From contig NZ_SCNV01000033.1 of assembly GCF_005503145.1 (NCBI RefSeq), positions 32,001 to 82,094 on the forward strand: a DNA stretch of 50,094 nucleotides. Direction: 5' to 3'. The position numbers were made by a program, and so were the translations under genes. Below the pieces are notes generated by a model that saw only the letters and a program-made list of their open reading frames with translations, did not search any database and had not been told where the DNA came from. Source of the stretch: Burkholderia sp. 4M9327F10. GTDB taxonomy: Bacteria > Pseudomonadota > Gammaproteobacteria > Burkholderiales > Burkholderiaceae. Every line of letters begins with the position of its first letter. The first letter of the stretch is position 1. This document shows positions 33,485 through 40,574 of the stretch, one piece after another.

Positions 33485-35260
33485 TCAGGGTCCCACGGTG
33501 GTGGGAAAGGGCCACGCGGCGGCTGGCGATAGTTCAAGGCGCGCCGGGGATGTTTTAGGCTTCGCCGCGGACTTGCGCGGTACCTTCTTGGCCGCGACCT
33601 TCTTTGCCGGCACTCCCTTTACCGGTGCGGGCGCGACAGGCTTCGCGACTGGCGGCTTCTTCACAGCCGGGATCTTCTCGGCCGGGATCTTGACCTGCGC
33701 CTTCTTCGCCGGCGCGGCCTTCGGCTTCGGTTTCGCTTTTTCCTTCGCGGCCGCGTCGAGCTGCTTTTTGATTGCAGCCGGATCGATACCCCGCGCGCGG
33801 GCTGTCGCCTCAAGCAAATCCGGACCACGTGATGAGTAGGTCGCAGATACCGACTCATCGATAAGCGCGATATCCATCACGAGCTGCGCAAGCACCTCTG
33901 GGTCGTTTCTCTCGATCTCGTCGAGCTTCTTAGCGAACTCCGCTTCGGTGAGCCCCTTTACGCCCCACTCGTACAGCTTCGTGATGCGCTTCTGGTTTTC
34001 ACTCCAGAGCCGCCGGTAGAACGTGAGGGCGACCATTTTCATTTCGAAGTCGCTTAACCCCTTGATACCTTGCTTGGCGCGCACCTGACGGAATAGCTCG
34101 CCGCGGTAAGCGTCAGCAGCCTTCTTCTTTGCGTTCGCAGCCGCCTCGCCGCCATTCGACGAGCTGGTGCTGCGCGCCTGGACGCCCTTATCGGCCAGAA
34201 CCTTTTTCAGGTCTGATCGCTGCATCACATCGACGAGCTTGTTGTTGTGTGGATCCTCGAAGAGCGCGGCTTCCTTCACTGCCTTGGCGCCGATGATTTG
34301 GCGATAGGTGCGGTACTTCGGATCGTCGGAGCAATGGTCGTCCAGATTGACCCAGCCGCCAGTCATCTGGCCATACTGGTTGGGCTTGACCTGCTTTGCT
34401 TCCTTCCCAGCGATAACCGTGCGGCCCGTTGCTTCGGCTTCGGCGCGCTTCAGCGCGACCGCCGCTGCACGCTTCTTCTCGAAGCAGCCGGGGTCAGTGC
34501 AGATCTCCTTGCTCTTCACGTCGTCGAAGAGGTCGGTTTGATTACCGGTGCGTTTCGGGCACGGGCCGCACGCGCCGGCCGCGGGAACAAGCTCGGCATC
34601 TGACGGCTTGAACGGCGCCTGATCCAGCCGGAGCATGTAGATCTTCTGAACGTGCTCCGAAGCACGCTTCGCGGACATCGCCGTGCCGGTCCAGTCCTCC
34701 GCAGTGATCTCTTTCGCGGCTTTCTGCTGCAGATCCTCGGGGAGCCGGGCGACGATGAGCGCGGTGCCGGCGTTCAGCTTGCCGTCGAAGAAGAGCTTGC
34801 GTGCCGGCTCGATCAGCGCCGTGAGCTTCAGGCGCTGCGCGACGTAGGTGCGCGTTTGGCTGACTTCATTAGCGATCTGTTCGACAGTGTGGCCGCGGTC
34901 GACAAGCGCCTTGTAGCCGTCGGCTTCCTCGAGGGGGTGAACGTCTTTGCGCTGCAGGTTCTCGATGATCTGGATATGCAGCACTTCGTCGTCAGTGAGA
35001 TCCTTGATCAGCACCGGCACATCGGCTTTGCCTGCGGCCTCGGCCGCGCGGTGCCGACGCTCGCCGGCGACGAGCTCGTAATCGCCGGGAACGTTAGGCC
35101 ACGGTCGAACGAGCAATGGCTGAAGCACATCGTGCTTCTCTACACTGGCGGTCAGCTCGAGGTGCTCGGCTTCCGGAAAACGCTTGCGCGGGTTCGTCGG
35201 CGATCGTTTGATCACGCCGATAGGAAGGCGGCTAGGGAGGGCGGCGGTTTGCGTCTTCAT
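33485..35260 (-). CDS. ParB/Spo0J-like phage protein with Cys cluster and histone-H1-like tail
   Basis: 591 residues. The N-terminal ParB domain shows YELVAGERRHRAAEAAGKAD (the GxRRxxA box) and IENLQRKDVHPLEEADGYKA, then a KorB-type HTH (VEQIANEVSQTRTYVAQRLK). A middle region has CGPCPKRTGN and CTDPGCFEKKR, a probable zinc site. A Lys/Ala/Pro-rich tail of about 80 residues from about 505 resembles histone H1. ParB boxes bind CTP in relatives. A partition role is not implied because no parA is present; a nucleoid-like or transcription role is as likely. Confidence 0.85.
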   Translation of the reverse strand: MKTQTAALPSRLPIGVIKRSPTNPRKRFPEAEHLELTASVEKHDVLQPLLVRPWPNVPGDYELVAGERRHRAAEAAGKADVPVLIKDLTDDEVLHIQIIENLQRKDVHPLEEADGYKALVDRGHTVEQIANEVSQTRTYVAQRLKLTALIEPARKLFFDGKLNAGTALIVARLPEDLQQKAAKEITAEDWTGTAMSAKRASEHVQKIYMLRLDQAPFKPSDAELVPAAGACGPCPKRTGNQTDLFDDVKSKEICTDPGCFEKKRAAAVALKRAEAEATGRTVIAGKEAKQVKPNQYGQMTGGWVNLDDHCSDDPKYRTYRQIIGAKAVKEAALFEDPHNNKLVDVMQRSDLKKVLADKGVQARSTSSSNGGEAAANAKKKAADAYRGELFRQVRAKQGIKGLSDFEMKMVALTFYRRLWSENQKRITKLYEWGVKGLTEAEFAKKLDEIERNDPEVLAQLVMDIALIDESVSATYSSRGPDLLEATARARGIDPAAIKKQLDAAAKEKAKPKPKAAPAKKAQVKIPAEKIPAVKKPPVAKPVAPAPVKGVPAKKVAAKKVPRKSAAKPKTSPARLELSPAAAWPFPTTVGP

Positions 35261-35269
35261 GTCGTCGGC

Positions 35270-35695
35270 TCAATGCGTGGTGTGCGGAGCGACCGCCGGC
35301 GCGAAGATCGCGCCAAGCAGGCTGGCCAGTGCTTCGTTGCTGAATGCGACACCGGAGCGCTCTGCCGGCGTCTGACGTCGGCGGAACAGGTCGAGCGCGT
35401 GCCGCCATTCCTCATTCGATTTGGGCGCGACGAGCCAAACGAGTGTCCAGTTGCCCGGACCATAGACACTGTCGTAACGGCGAAGGTTGTTCGCTCGCGT
35501 CGCGTTGAGCGGCTCGACAATGTCAGGATCCTCGACGCGCATCTCGTGATCGACACCGAGCGCGAACAGGAAGTGCGGCATCGTGTAGTTATCGAACTTA
35601 ATGCAGCCGACACGCTGACCGTCTTCGCCGAGTGCCACGACGGACTGGAGGTGGTCGCTGGGCCGCGAGTCGTTGAAAAGGAAAATCTTCTTCAT
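35270..35695 (-). CDS. Hypothetical phage protein, 141 residues
   Basis: MKKIFLFNDSRPSDHLQSVV, IKFDNYTMPHFLFALGVDHE and RRYDSVYGPGNWTLVWLVAP suggest a globular domain of mixed alpha/beta type. It overlaps the upstream small gene by 4 bp. No known family. Confidence 0.6.
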   Translation of the reverse strand: MKKIFLFNDSRPSDHLQSVVALGEDGQRVGCIKFDNYTMPHFLFALGVDHEMRVEDPDIVEPLNATRANNLRRYDSVYGPGNWTLVWLVAPKSNEEWRHALDLFRRRQTPAERSGVAFSNEALASLLGAIFAPAVAPHTTH

Positions 35696-35856
35696 GGCGT
35701 TGATCCCTTCGTTTTGTGCGTCACGCGCCGACGCTGGGCGGCGCGCACATGCGCGCGGGTGAGTCGATACGCATCCCGAAGCGAGATGCTGTTTGCCTGC
35801 AGGTCGACCAGCAATTGCCAGAGGGTCGGCGGGCGCGGGCGCGGGCGGCGGTGCAT
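35692..35856 (-). CDS. Small basic phage protein, 54 residues
   Basis: Starts ATGCACCGC after AGGATCCGC. The protein has a Pro/Arg N-terminus (MHRRPRPRPPTLWQLLVDLQ) and an Arg-rich helix, so it may bind nucleic acid. An upstream in-frame start at 35922 is possible. Overlaps the next gene by 4 bp. Confidence 0.5.
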   Translation of the reverse strand: MHRRPRPRPPTLWQLLVDLQANSISLRDAYRLTRAHVRAAQRRRVTHKTKGSTP

Positions 35857-35946
35857 GCGGATCCTCAAAAAACGGGCGCTATGCAAGCCGCCCACCAAAA
35901 AAACTCGCCGGACAGGGGTCACAGCCGGCGAGAGACCACCGCAAAA

Positions 35947-36726
35947 TCAGTTGTGCAGCTCCGCGAGCACCAACAACGCGCGCGTCTGAATCGCCTCGAG
36001 TTCGATTGAGGCGTCTTCGGTCTGGATCGTGATGCCACCGCCAGCCCAAGCGAGTAGCTGCAGCTGGCCGATCGACACGACGAGCAACGGCTTTCGACCG
36101 GGTTTTGCGGGCGTGGCGACTACATCAGCTGGTGCTGGTGCTGGCGCCGGCGCGGGTACAGGCGTCGGCTCCGGCGCGGGCGCGGGCGTCGCTGCTGGTG
36201 CTGGCGAAGGTGCGGCGGGCGGCTTGGCAGCTGCCGCTTCTTTCGTCCTGCTTTGCTTGCGCATTGCGACGATCGCTGTCGCCTTCTCGAAATGGGAGAT
36301 GGCTTTGGGAACCGGCGTCGGCTCGGTGGCAGGCTTGGTGCCCACTTCGCCACCGACGGTATATTTGCCGTCGACGCGCACAATGCGGCCTTCCTTCAAT
36401 GCACGATTGATGAAAGGCGTGATGCCGGCTTTGGACGTGATGCCGAGCGCTCTACAGAGATCCGCAGCCGGCGAAGGACCGTTAGCACGCAGGTATGCGA
36501 TCACCTCATCGGCGCGAGTCGCGTGCCGGGTCTCTTCGATCTCGGTGAGCTTCTTCGGAAGAAAATTGTTCGCCCATGCCGTGGCCAGAGCCGGCGTTGC
36601 GGCGATGCCGCCGACATCGGCATCAGTAGCCACCGCTTCCTTGGCGACTGCCTCGGGCGGCTCGATGTCGACCGCGGCGCCGGAACTGACGCCGGGAAAC
36701 ATATGGGGATGGGCGACGTTCTTCAC
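35947..36726 (-). CDS. Winged-helix phage protein with Pro/Ala-rich linker
   Basis: 259 residues from GTG 36726, which lies just after the stop of the upstream gene. Residues about 60-130 (ADEVIAYLRANGPSPAADLC, GITPFINRALKEGRIVRVDG) form a MarR-like winged helix. A 60-residue Pro/Ala-rich stretch (PAPAP repeats) joins it to a C-terminal domain with KPLLVVSIGQLQLLAWAGGG. Probably DNA-binding; role unknown. Confidence 0.6.
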   Translation of the reverse strand: MKNVAHPHMFPGVSSGAAVDIEPPEAVAKEAVATDADVGGIAATPALATAWANNFLPKKLTEIEETRHATRADEVIAYLRANGPSPAADLCRALGITSKAGITPFINRALKEGRIVRVDGKYTVGGEVGTKPATEPTPVPKAISHFEKATAIVAMRKQSRTKEAAAAKPPAAPSPAPAATPAPAPEPTPVPAPAPAPAPADVVATPAKPGRKPLLVVSIGQLQLLAWAGGGITIQTEDASIELEAIQTRALLVLAELHN

Positions 36727-36728
36727 GG

Positions 36729-37088
36729 TCAGGCCTCGATCGCCAATGCGAGGCCGAACATCACGCGCTCGCGCTCGTCCGGAGTCAGCACCTGAACGAC
36801 GCGGACGATCCTCGCGCGAAGGCACTCGAACGACGTGCCGATCACGCTGCAGTCCGGATCGTGCGCCAGATCTTCGGGCTCGACCTCGTAGACGGCCGCG
36901 GTGCGCGCCGGCGCGCCTGCGGCAAAGATAAAGGCGGCGTGCGCATCGGTTGTCACATAGACGCGATCGCGACGGTGAATGCTCGCGGCGCCGAACTCGC
37001 TGCACGACTTGGTCAGCAGCGTAACGACGGGCGGCAGCAGGAACTGTCCTTTCTGCAGGTGGCCAACGCCACCGTGGTAATAACGCAT
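36729..37088 (-). CDS. Arr-like (rifampin ADP-ribosyltransferase family) phage protein
   Basis: 119 residues. MRYYHGGVGHLQKGQFLLPP matches the YHGT....KxGDLL start of Arr enzymes (catalytic His). DRVYVTTDAHAAFIFAAGA matches the second strand with Tyr and the 'AAxxGA' helix, and VYEVEPEDLAHDPDC the YxVEPTGPFEDDPN segment. SFECLRARIVRVVQV fits the C-terminal end. It belongs to the Arr-type ART fold; whether it modifies rifamycin, a host protein or a nucleotide cannot be said. It overlaps its neighbours closely within the leftward early operon. Confidence 0.7.
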   Translation of the reverse strand: MRYYHGGVGHLQKGQFLLPPVVTLLTKSCSEFGAASIHRRDRVYVTTDAHAAFIFAAGAPARTAAVYEVEPEDLAHDPDCSVIGTSFECLRARIVRVVQVLTPDERERVMFGLALAIEA

Positions 37089-37089
37089 G

Positions 37090-37263
37090 TCACTTTCCCC
37101 AACGGGAGGCGCGCCGCGACCGCGCCCCCGTTTGATCCCGTACATCGTTCGCGGGGGAGGAAGAATCGAATTCGGCGTCGAACATTGCGCCGACGCGCAC
37201 GGCCGCATAGGCTGCAGCGCCGAGCGTGAATAACGCGAGGAGGATGAGATCGCGGACGCTCAT
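37090..37263 (-). CDS. Small single-pass membrane protein, 57 residues
   Basis: An ORF too short for routine calls: MSVRDLILLALFTLGAAAYA is one membrane segment, followed by an Arg-rich cytoplasmic tail ending RASRWGK. It overlaps the upstream stop as ATGA and ends one base before the ATG of the Arr-like gene. Function unknown. Confidence 0.6.
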   Translation of the reverse strand: MSVRDLILLALFTLGAAAYAAVRVGAMFDAEFDSSSPANDVRDQTGARSRRASRWGK

Positions 37264-37517
37264 GACCGGGCCTCTTCTTCCGAGATCAGCTTCACGCCCT
37301 TAGCCGCGGCGGTGAGCTCGACGATTCCCTTGAAGGTCTTGAGATTCGCGAGCATTTCGCGCAGATTGCTCTCGGACAGCCCGAGTTCGAGCGCTCGCTC
37401 GACGGCATGAATCGCACCGCGTTGGACGAGGTGCTGGGCGATGAGCGTCGGGCCGTCCATTTCGGCGATTCCGGCGTTCGCGCTATCCCAATCGGTAATG
37501 TTTTCGATAGAGGCCAC
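37260..37517 (-). CDS. Hypothetical phage protein, 85 residues
   Basis: An acidic all-helical protein, MASIENITDWDSANAGIAEM ... AAAKGVKLISEEEARS. It is coupled to the small membrane protein by a 4-bp overlap. No family recognised. Confidence 0.6.
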   Translation of the reverse strand: MASIENITDWDSANAGIAEMDGPTLIAQHLVQRGAIHAVERALELGLSESNLREMLANLKTFKGIVELTAAAKGVKLISEEEARS

Positions 37518-37526
37518 GATTCGCTC

Positions 37527-37781
37527 CTAGTCGAGGTCGTTGGCGGCGCGGCGCTTGATATCGACGCACTGATCGTCGAAACCGAGCGATGCCTGATGGA
37601 CGGGGCGCGCGGGTACGCGCGGCGAGCGGCGCACGCGGGGGTTCGGCTCGCGCTGGGCGTGGGCCTGCGCATTGACGGCGGCGCGCACGGCGGGAGGCAG
37701 GTCGCACGGCGATGGGAGACCCATCGCGCGGCACACAGGCTCGAGCGCTTCGTCGGGGAGATGGACGGGAACCGGTCGCAT
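37527..37781 (-). CDS. Hypothetical phage protein, 84 residues
   Basis: MRPVPVHLPDEALEPVCRAM plus a C-terminal QASLGFDDQCVDIKRRAAND. Start at ATG 37781 is chosen because the longer GTG start (37811) would overlap the stop of the upstream gene. Function unknown. Confidence 0.5.
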   Translation of the reverse strand: MRPVPVHLPDEALEPVCRAMGLPSPCDLPPAVRAAVNAQAHAQREPNPRVRRSPRVPARPVHQASLGFDDQCVDIKRRAANDLD

Positions 37782-37786
37782 GGCGA

Positions 37787-37987
37787 TCACACGCAATGAG
37801 TGAGCGAACACGACGTATCGCCGGCGGCGACGCGGTCCTGATACTGCATATAGCCGGTCACAAGCAGATAGACGAACAGCAGCCCGAGGATGGCGAGCGT
37901 GTTACGGATGATCCGGAAGGCCGACTTCACAGCGCGCGCGCCGCGCCGGGTGCTGCCGGTGGGTGTTGCTGACTGTTGGTCGGACAT
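37787..37987 (-). CDS. Small single-pass membrane protein, first gene of the leftward operon
   Basis: 66 residues with a transmembrane helix (TLAILGLLFVYLLVTGYMQY) after a basic N-terminus. GGAG sits six bases before the ATG at 37987. It is the first gene after the leftward promoter at 38022-38051, so it should be made first after induction. Function unknown. Confidence 0.65.
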   Translation of the reverse strand: MSDQQSATPTGSTRRGARAVKSAFRIIRNTLAILGLLFVYLLVTGYMQYQDRVAAGDTSCSLTHCV

Positions 37988-38021
37988 CGTTCGCTCCATT
38001 GAGTGGCGCTGCGTTGACCGA

Positions 38022-38051
38022 AATATAGGCTAGCCGATAAATGCCTGTCAA
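38022..38051 (-). promoter_or_regulatory. Leftward early promoter PL with two operators
   Basis: Minus strand TTGACA, 18 bp, TATATT: an almost perfect sigma-70 promoter. Operator-like sites overlap both boxes: TATAGGCTAGCCGATA at 38024-38039 on the -10 side, and AATAGGGAAAACTATAT at 38050-38066 on the -35 side. Both share TATAG/CTATA half-sites with the rightward operator. Confidence 0.8.
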
Positions 38052-38082
38052 TAGGGAAAACTATATTTTCAAATATGGGCGT

Positions 38083-38104
38083 AAAAAAGCCGCCCGAAGG
38101 CGGC
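38083..38104 (-). terminator. Terminator of the repressor operon
   Basis: Minus strand GCCGCC-TTCG-GGCGGC followed by TTTTTT. The very stable UUCG-type loop sits 21 bp after the last repressor-operon gene and just upstream of PL. Confidence 0.85.
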
Positions 38105-38126
38105 AAACATAGGTGAGCCTATGTTT
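38105..38126. promoter_or_regulatory. Perfect palindrome, operator-like or second hairpin
   Basis: Arms AAACATAGG and CCTATGTTT surround TGAG, overlapping the stop codon of the 38125-38388 gene. The ATAGG...CCTAT core resembles the repressor operators, but it could simply be a hairpin ahead of the terminator. Confidence 0.5.
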
Positions 38127-38388
38127 AGCGAGCGTGTCCGACGTGGACGTTGAGTAGGTGATCTGAGACGGCCAGCACCATCCTCAACAGCGCGAGCGCG
38201 TGCGGTCGCTGGACGACGATCGGCGGAAAGCTGATATCGCCGTGCGGCGATATCTCAATGTGAAGTGACGAACCTGGACCTGATGGGGGCTGCGTTTCAC
38301 TTCGGCTTTCGGCGCGGCCCTTGCGCCGGCGGAAGGTCGATAGATCAACGACGTTTCCGCTGTCCTTCGCCCCGTGCGGCTGTGGCAT
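38125..38388 (-). CDS. Hypothetical protein co-transcribed with the repressor
   Basis: 87 residues, MPQPHGAKDSGNVVDLSTFR then a C-terminal HALALLRMVLAVSDHLLNVH. It overlaps the end of the repressor gene by 44 bp in another frame and shares its terminator, so it is likely expressed in the lysogen. Function unknown. Confidence 0.55.
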   Translation of the reverse strand: MPQPHGAKDSGNVVDLSTFRRRKGRAESRSETQPPSGPGSSLHIEISPHGDISFPPIVVQRPHALALLRMVLAVSDHLLNVHVGHAR

Positions 38389-38989
38389 GTTTGCTCTCGC
38401 TGTTGCCGGGTACGGCGAGCGCAATTGCCTCTCGAGCCTTCCGGTCTAATTCTGATTCTGGAGTGGGCGCTTCAGAGACGATCGCGGGATTAACGGTGCT
38501 TTTTGGCCGCTTTGCTTCGATTGTGTTTTGGAGAATTTGGAGTATCGGCGCCAGCTCCTGCTCGGAGAGGCCGGCCACTTGGGCTTGCAGAGCGGCGACG
38601 GCAAGCTTGTGCGTCGTATCACTGAGGATCCGGCCTCGGTGGGCTTGGTCAATGTGGAACAAAAACTCCATCGTGGCGCGAAGCGATGCATTCGATGGTA
38701 TCTGAGGGGAGAACCGTGCGAGCTCAATCCACTCCGGTAAGTGCAAAGGGTCAAGGTCGGCTGTCGGTTGGGCGTCATCCGGATCGAACATTGGACCGCG
38801 TTCTTCTGCGAGCCATGCCGCTTGAACGCCGGTCGCCCGCGCGAGGGCGACCACGAACGAGGTCCCAAGGCTGTTTCCGTTTTCCAGGTCAGAGAGCGTC
38901 GGCTGACTCATGCCAACACGCTTCGCGAGCGCTTCCTGAGTGAGTTTGGCGTGCTTGCGCGCCGCCTTAAGTCGTTCGCCGAGTGTCAT
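38345..38989 (-). CDS. CI-like XRE-family repressor
   Basis: 214 residues. HTH_3 domain at residues 4-58: GERLKAARKHAKLTQEALAK, RVGMSQPTLSDLENG. The C-terminal part (EWIELARFSPQIPSNASLRA, LAVAALQAQVAGLSEQELAP) lacks the Ala-Gly cleavage site and Ser/Lys dyad of S24 repressors, so LexA-like self-cleavage is not expected. Induction must use another route. It is divergent from the Cro-like gene, and its start overlaps no other gene. A TATAAG box lies just upstream on the minus strand. Confidence 0.85.
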   Translation of the reverse strand: MTLGERLKAARKHAKLTQEALAKRVGMSQPTLSDLENGNSLGTSFVVALARATGVQAAWLAEERGPMFDPDDAQPTADLDPLHLPEWIELARFSPQIPSNASLRATMEFLFHIDQAHRGRILSDTTHKLAVAALQAQVAGLSEQELAPILQILQNTIEAKRPKSTVNPAIVSEAPTPESELDRKAREAIALAVPGNSESKHATAARGEGQRKRR

Positions 38990-39026
38990 ATCGGAATTCT
39001 TATACAAAGCGCCATAGCTTTTCCGA

Positions 39027-39055
39027 TTGACGCGAGTTATAGGTGTGGCTATATT
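39027..39055 (+). promoter_or_regulatory. Rightward early promoter PR with operator
   Basis: TTGACG, 17 bp, TATATT: near-consensus. The operator TATAGGTGTGGCTATA (39038-39053; arms TATAG / CTATA) fills the spacer and -10 box. Transcription would start about 39062, at the Cro-like gene's ATG, suggesting a leaderless or very short leader mRNA. Confidence 0.8.
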
Positions 39056-39062
39056 TCTGGCC

Positions 39063-39311
39063 ATGAACATGGAACCCGACCTCCAAAGCATGGTGCTCCG
39101 ACTGCTCGGTGCCGGACGCACGCAGCGCGCCATCGCCGATCGCATCGGCTGCAGCCAGCCGACGGTTTCGGATATCGCATCCGGAAAGATCGGCAAGAAG
39201 CGGCCGGCGTATTCGCTGGTCAAGGGCCTCGAGGCGATGTTGGCGGAGTTGCCCGATGAATCCGCTGCGGCGCAGAGCGATGCTCGAGCGCCGCACGAGG
39301 CGGGCGCGTAG
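39063..39311 (+). CDS. Cro-like helix-turn-helix protein
   Basis: 82 residues: MNMEPDLQSMVLRLLGAGRT, QRAIADRIGCSQPTVSDIAS is a clear helix-turn-helix, followed by an acidic tail. It is the first gene of the rightward operon and divergent from the repressor, so a Cro role is natural. The next gene starts directly after its stop (TAGATG). Confidence 0.75.
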   Translation: MNMEPDLQSMVLRLLGAGRTQRAIADRIGCSQPTVSDIASGKIGKKRPAYSLVKGLEAMLAELPDESAAAQSDARAPHEAGA

Positions 39312-39671
39312 ATGAAATCTCTTTTCACCTTTCTCACGGTCCTGGCTGAAGGCACGCTCGCATACCTCTGGCTGGCGCTCGGATACGAAACCGCAGGCCG
39401 GGCGCTCATCTTTTACCTGTGGGTTTGCGCGATTCTCTTTGTGCTGGTTGCCGGGCTGATCGGGCACCCGAAATTCAAGCTGCCGCCGAAGAGCAGGTCG
39501 CCGCGCCTGGTTCGCTACTTCTATCCCACCGCTATCGCCGCGCGCGTTCTCGGACTGGCGGCAATCGGTCGTCCGGTGTTGGCGGGCATCTACCTGGTCG
39601 GCGTGGTGCTCGTCTACCTGATTCTCAACGGCGCCGAGAAGCCCACTGCCGAGTCGAAGGAGGGCGCCTGA
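39312..39671 (+). CDS. Phage integral membrane protein
   Basis: 119 residues with three or four hydrophobic helices (FTFLTVLAEGTLAYLWLALG, YLWVCAILFVLVAGLIG, GIYLVGVVLVYLIL). Early expression suggests a role in superinfection exclusion or host membrane change, but nothing proves it. Confidence 0.65.
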   Translation: MKSLFTFLTVLAEGTLAYLWLALGYETAGRALIFYLWVCAILFVLVAGLIGHPKFKLPPKSRSPRLVRYFYPTAIAARVLGLAAIGRPVLAGIYLVGVVLVYLILNGAEKPTAESKEGA

Positions 39672-39672
39672 C

Positions 39673-40263
39673 ATGCGCCGCTTCCAGTCGATGTTTATTC
39701 GCGTTCGGGGCCGTCTCAGAAAGCGGACGTGTATCGCCGCGTCAATTGTGAGCACCTCTCGTATCAGGCCGATGCTTGGTGATGCGTCACTGCTACGGGA
39801 GTGGGCGCCTTGGCTTGCTTGGCCCGGCGAAGACATCGGTCTGTTTCGTGAACGGATGGCTTCGCGCCTCGCTCGCGACGCTGGCATCGAAACGTTGCGC
39901 ACTGAAACTGGCTCCGATTGGAGCGAGTTGCTGGCGCAGCGAAAGAAAGAAATCGATGGGTTTCGCGAGTTCGGACTATCGCCCCGACACTTGCGACCTG
40001 GCGTCCGCGTCCCCGCATTGAACGAAGGCGAGGTAATTCGCACAGTTGGCGCTGACTGGGCGGATTTGCTGAGGCAACGCGAGGACGAGATTCGGGCTAC
40101 GCGCCCCGATCTTTTGAAGTCGGCAGTATCGCCTTCTTCCCTCGAAGAATTCCATCCTGCAGCTCGTCCGAGAGCGTCGTATTCAACGATAGTGCGAGCA
40201 TTTTTTCGACGCTTTTCGCCACTGCGACTGCTGTGGCACTGGGATCGGAGGAAGCAACGATGA
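39673..40263 (+). CDS. Hypothetical phage protein, 196 residues
   Basis: Arg-rich N-terminus, then two similar units, TGSDWSELLAQRKKEIDGFR and VGADWADLLRQREDEIRATR, that look like an internal repeat (WxxLLxQRxxEI). The last 167 bp overlap the antisense gene at 40097-40384. Function unknown. Confidence 0.55.
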   Translation: MRRFQSMFIRVRGRLRKRTCIAASIVSTSRIRPMLGDASLLREWAPWLAWPGEDIGLFRERMASRLARDAGIETLRTETGSDWSELLAQRKKEIDGFREFGLSPRHLRPGVRVPALNEGEVIRTVGADWADLLRQREDEIRATRPDLLKSAVSPSSLEEFHPAARPRASYSTIVRAFFRRFSPLRLLWHWDRRKQR

Positions 40264-40384
40264 GCGCTCGGAGCGCAGCATGCGCTGCCAATACCTGGCC
40301 CTCCGCTAACGCAAGTTCTTTCTCGAGGCGGTCTACTCGCTCTTCGAGCGTCGGTTTCGCCGGTGCCTGTTCGTTTTCGTCCAT
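40097..40384 (-). CDS. Coiled-coil phage protein on the opposite strand
   Basis: 95 residues: MDENEQAPAKPTLEERVDRL, EKELALAEGQVLAAHAALRA is an N-terminal coiled coil, then a helical domain. GGGG lies eight bases before the ATG at 40384. It is the only minus-strand gene in the rightward half and overlaps the end of the plus-strand gene by 167 bp. Possibly lysogenically expressed. Confidence 0.55.
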   Translation of the reverse strand: MDENEQAPAKPTLEERVDRLEKELALAEGQVLAAHAALRALIVASSDPSATAVAVAKSVEKMLALSLNTTLSDELQDGILRGKKAILPTSKDRGA

Positions 40385-40574
40385 GAGGGTTCCCCTTCGT
40401 TTTGAAACGGTGTGTGTGAGAACTACCGATTCTAAACGGGGAGTGAACCCTCGCCATTTCTGTCGCGGAGCGCGGATCTGTGCGCCGGGCGGCGCCTGAG
40501 TTTTCGAAGGTTTGCATGAGGTTCATGCAAAAAATTTTCGCTGCCCGCCGACCGGTGTAGCAAGAGGTGTATCG

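Noticed and set aside
34247..35989. Long plus-strand ORFs opposite the ParB-like gene
   Set aside because: They mirror the ParB-like coding sequence; ParB motifs and composition are on the minus strand.
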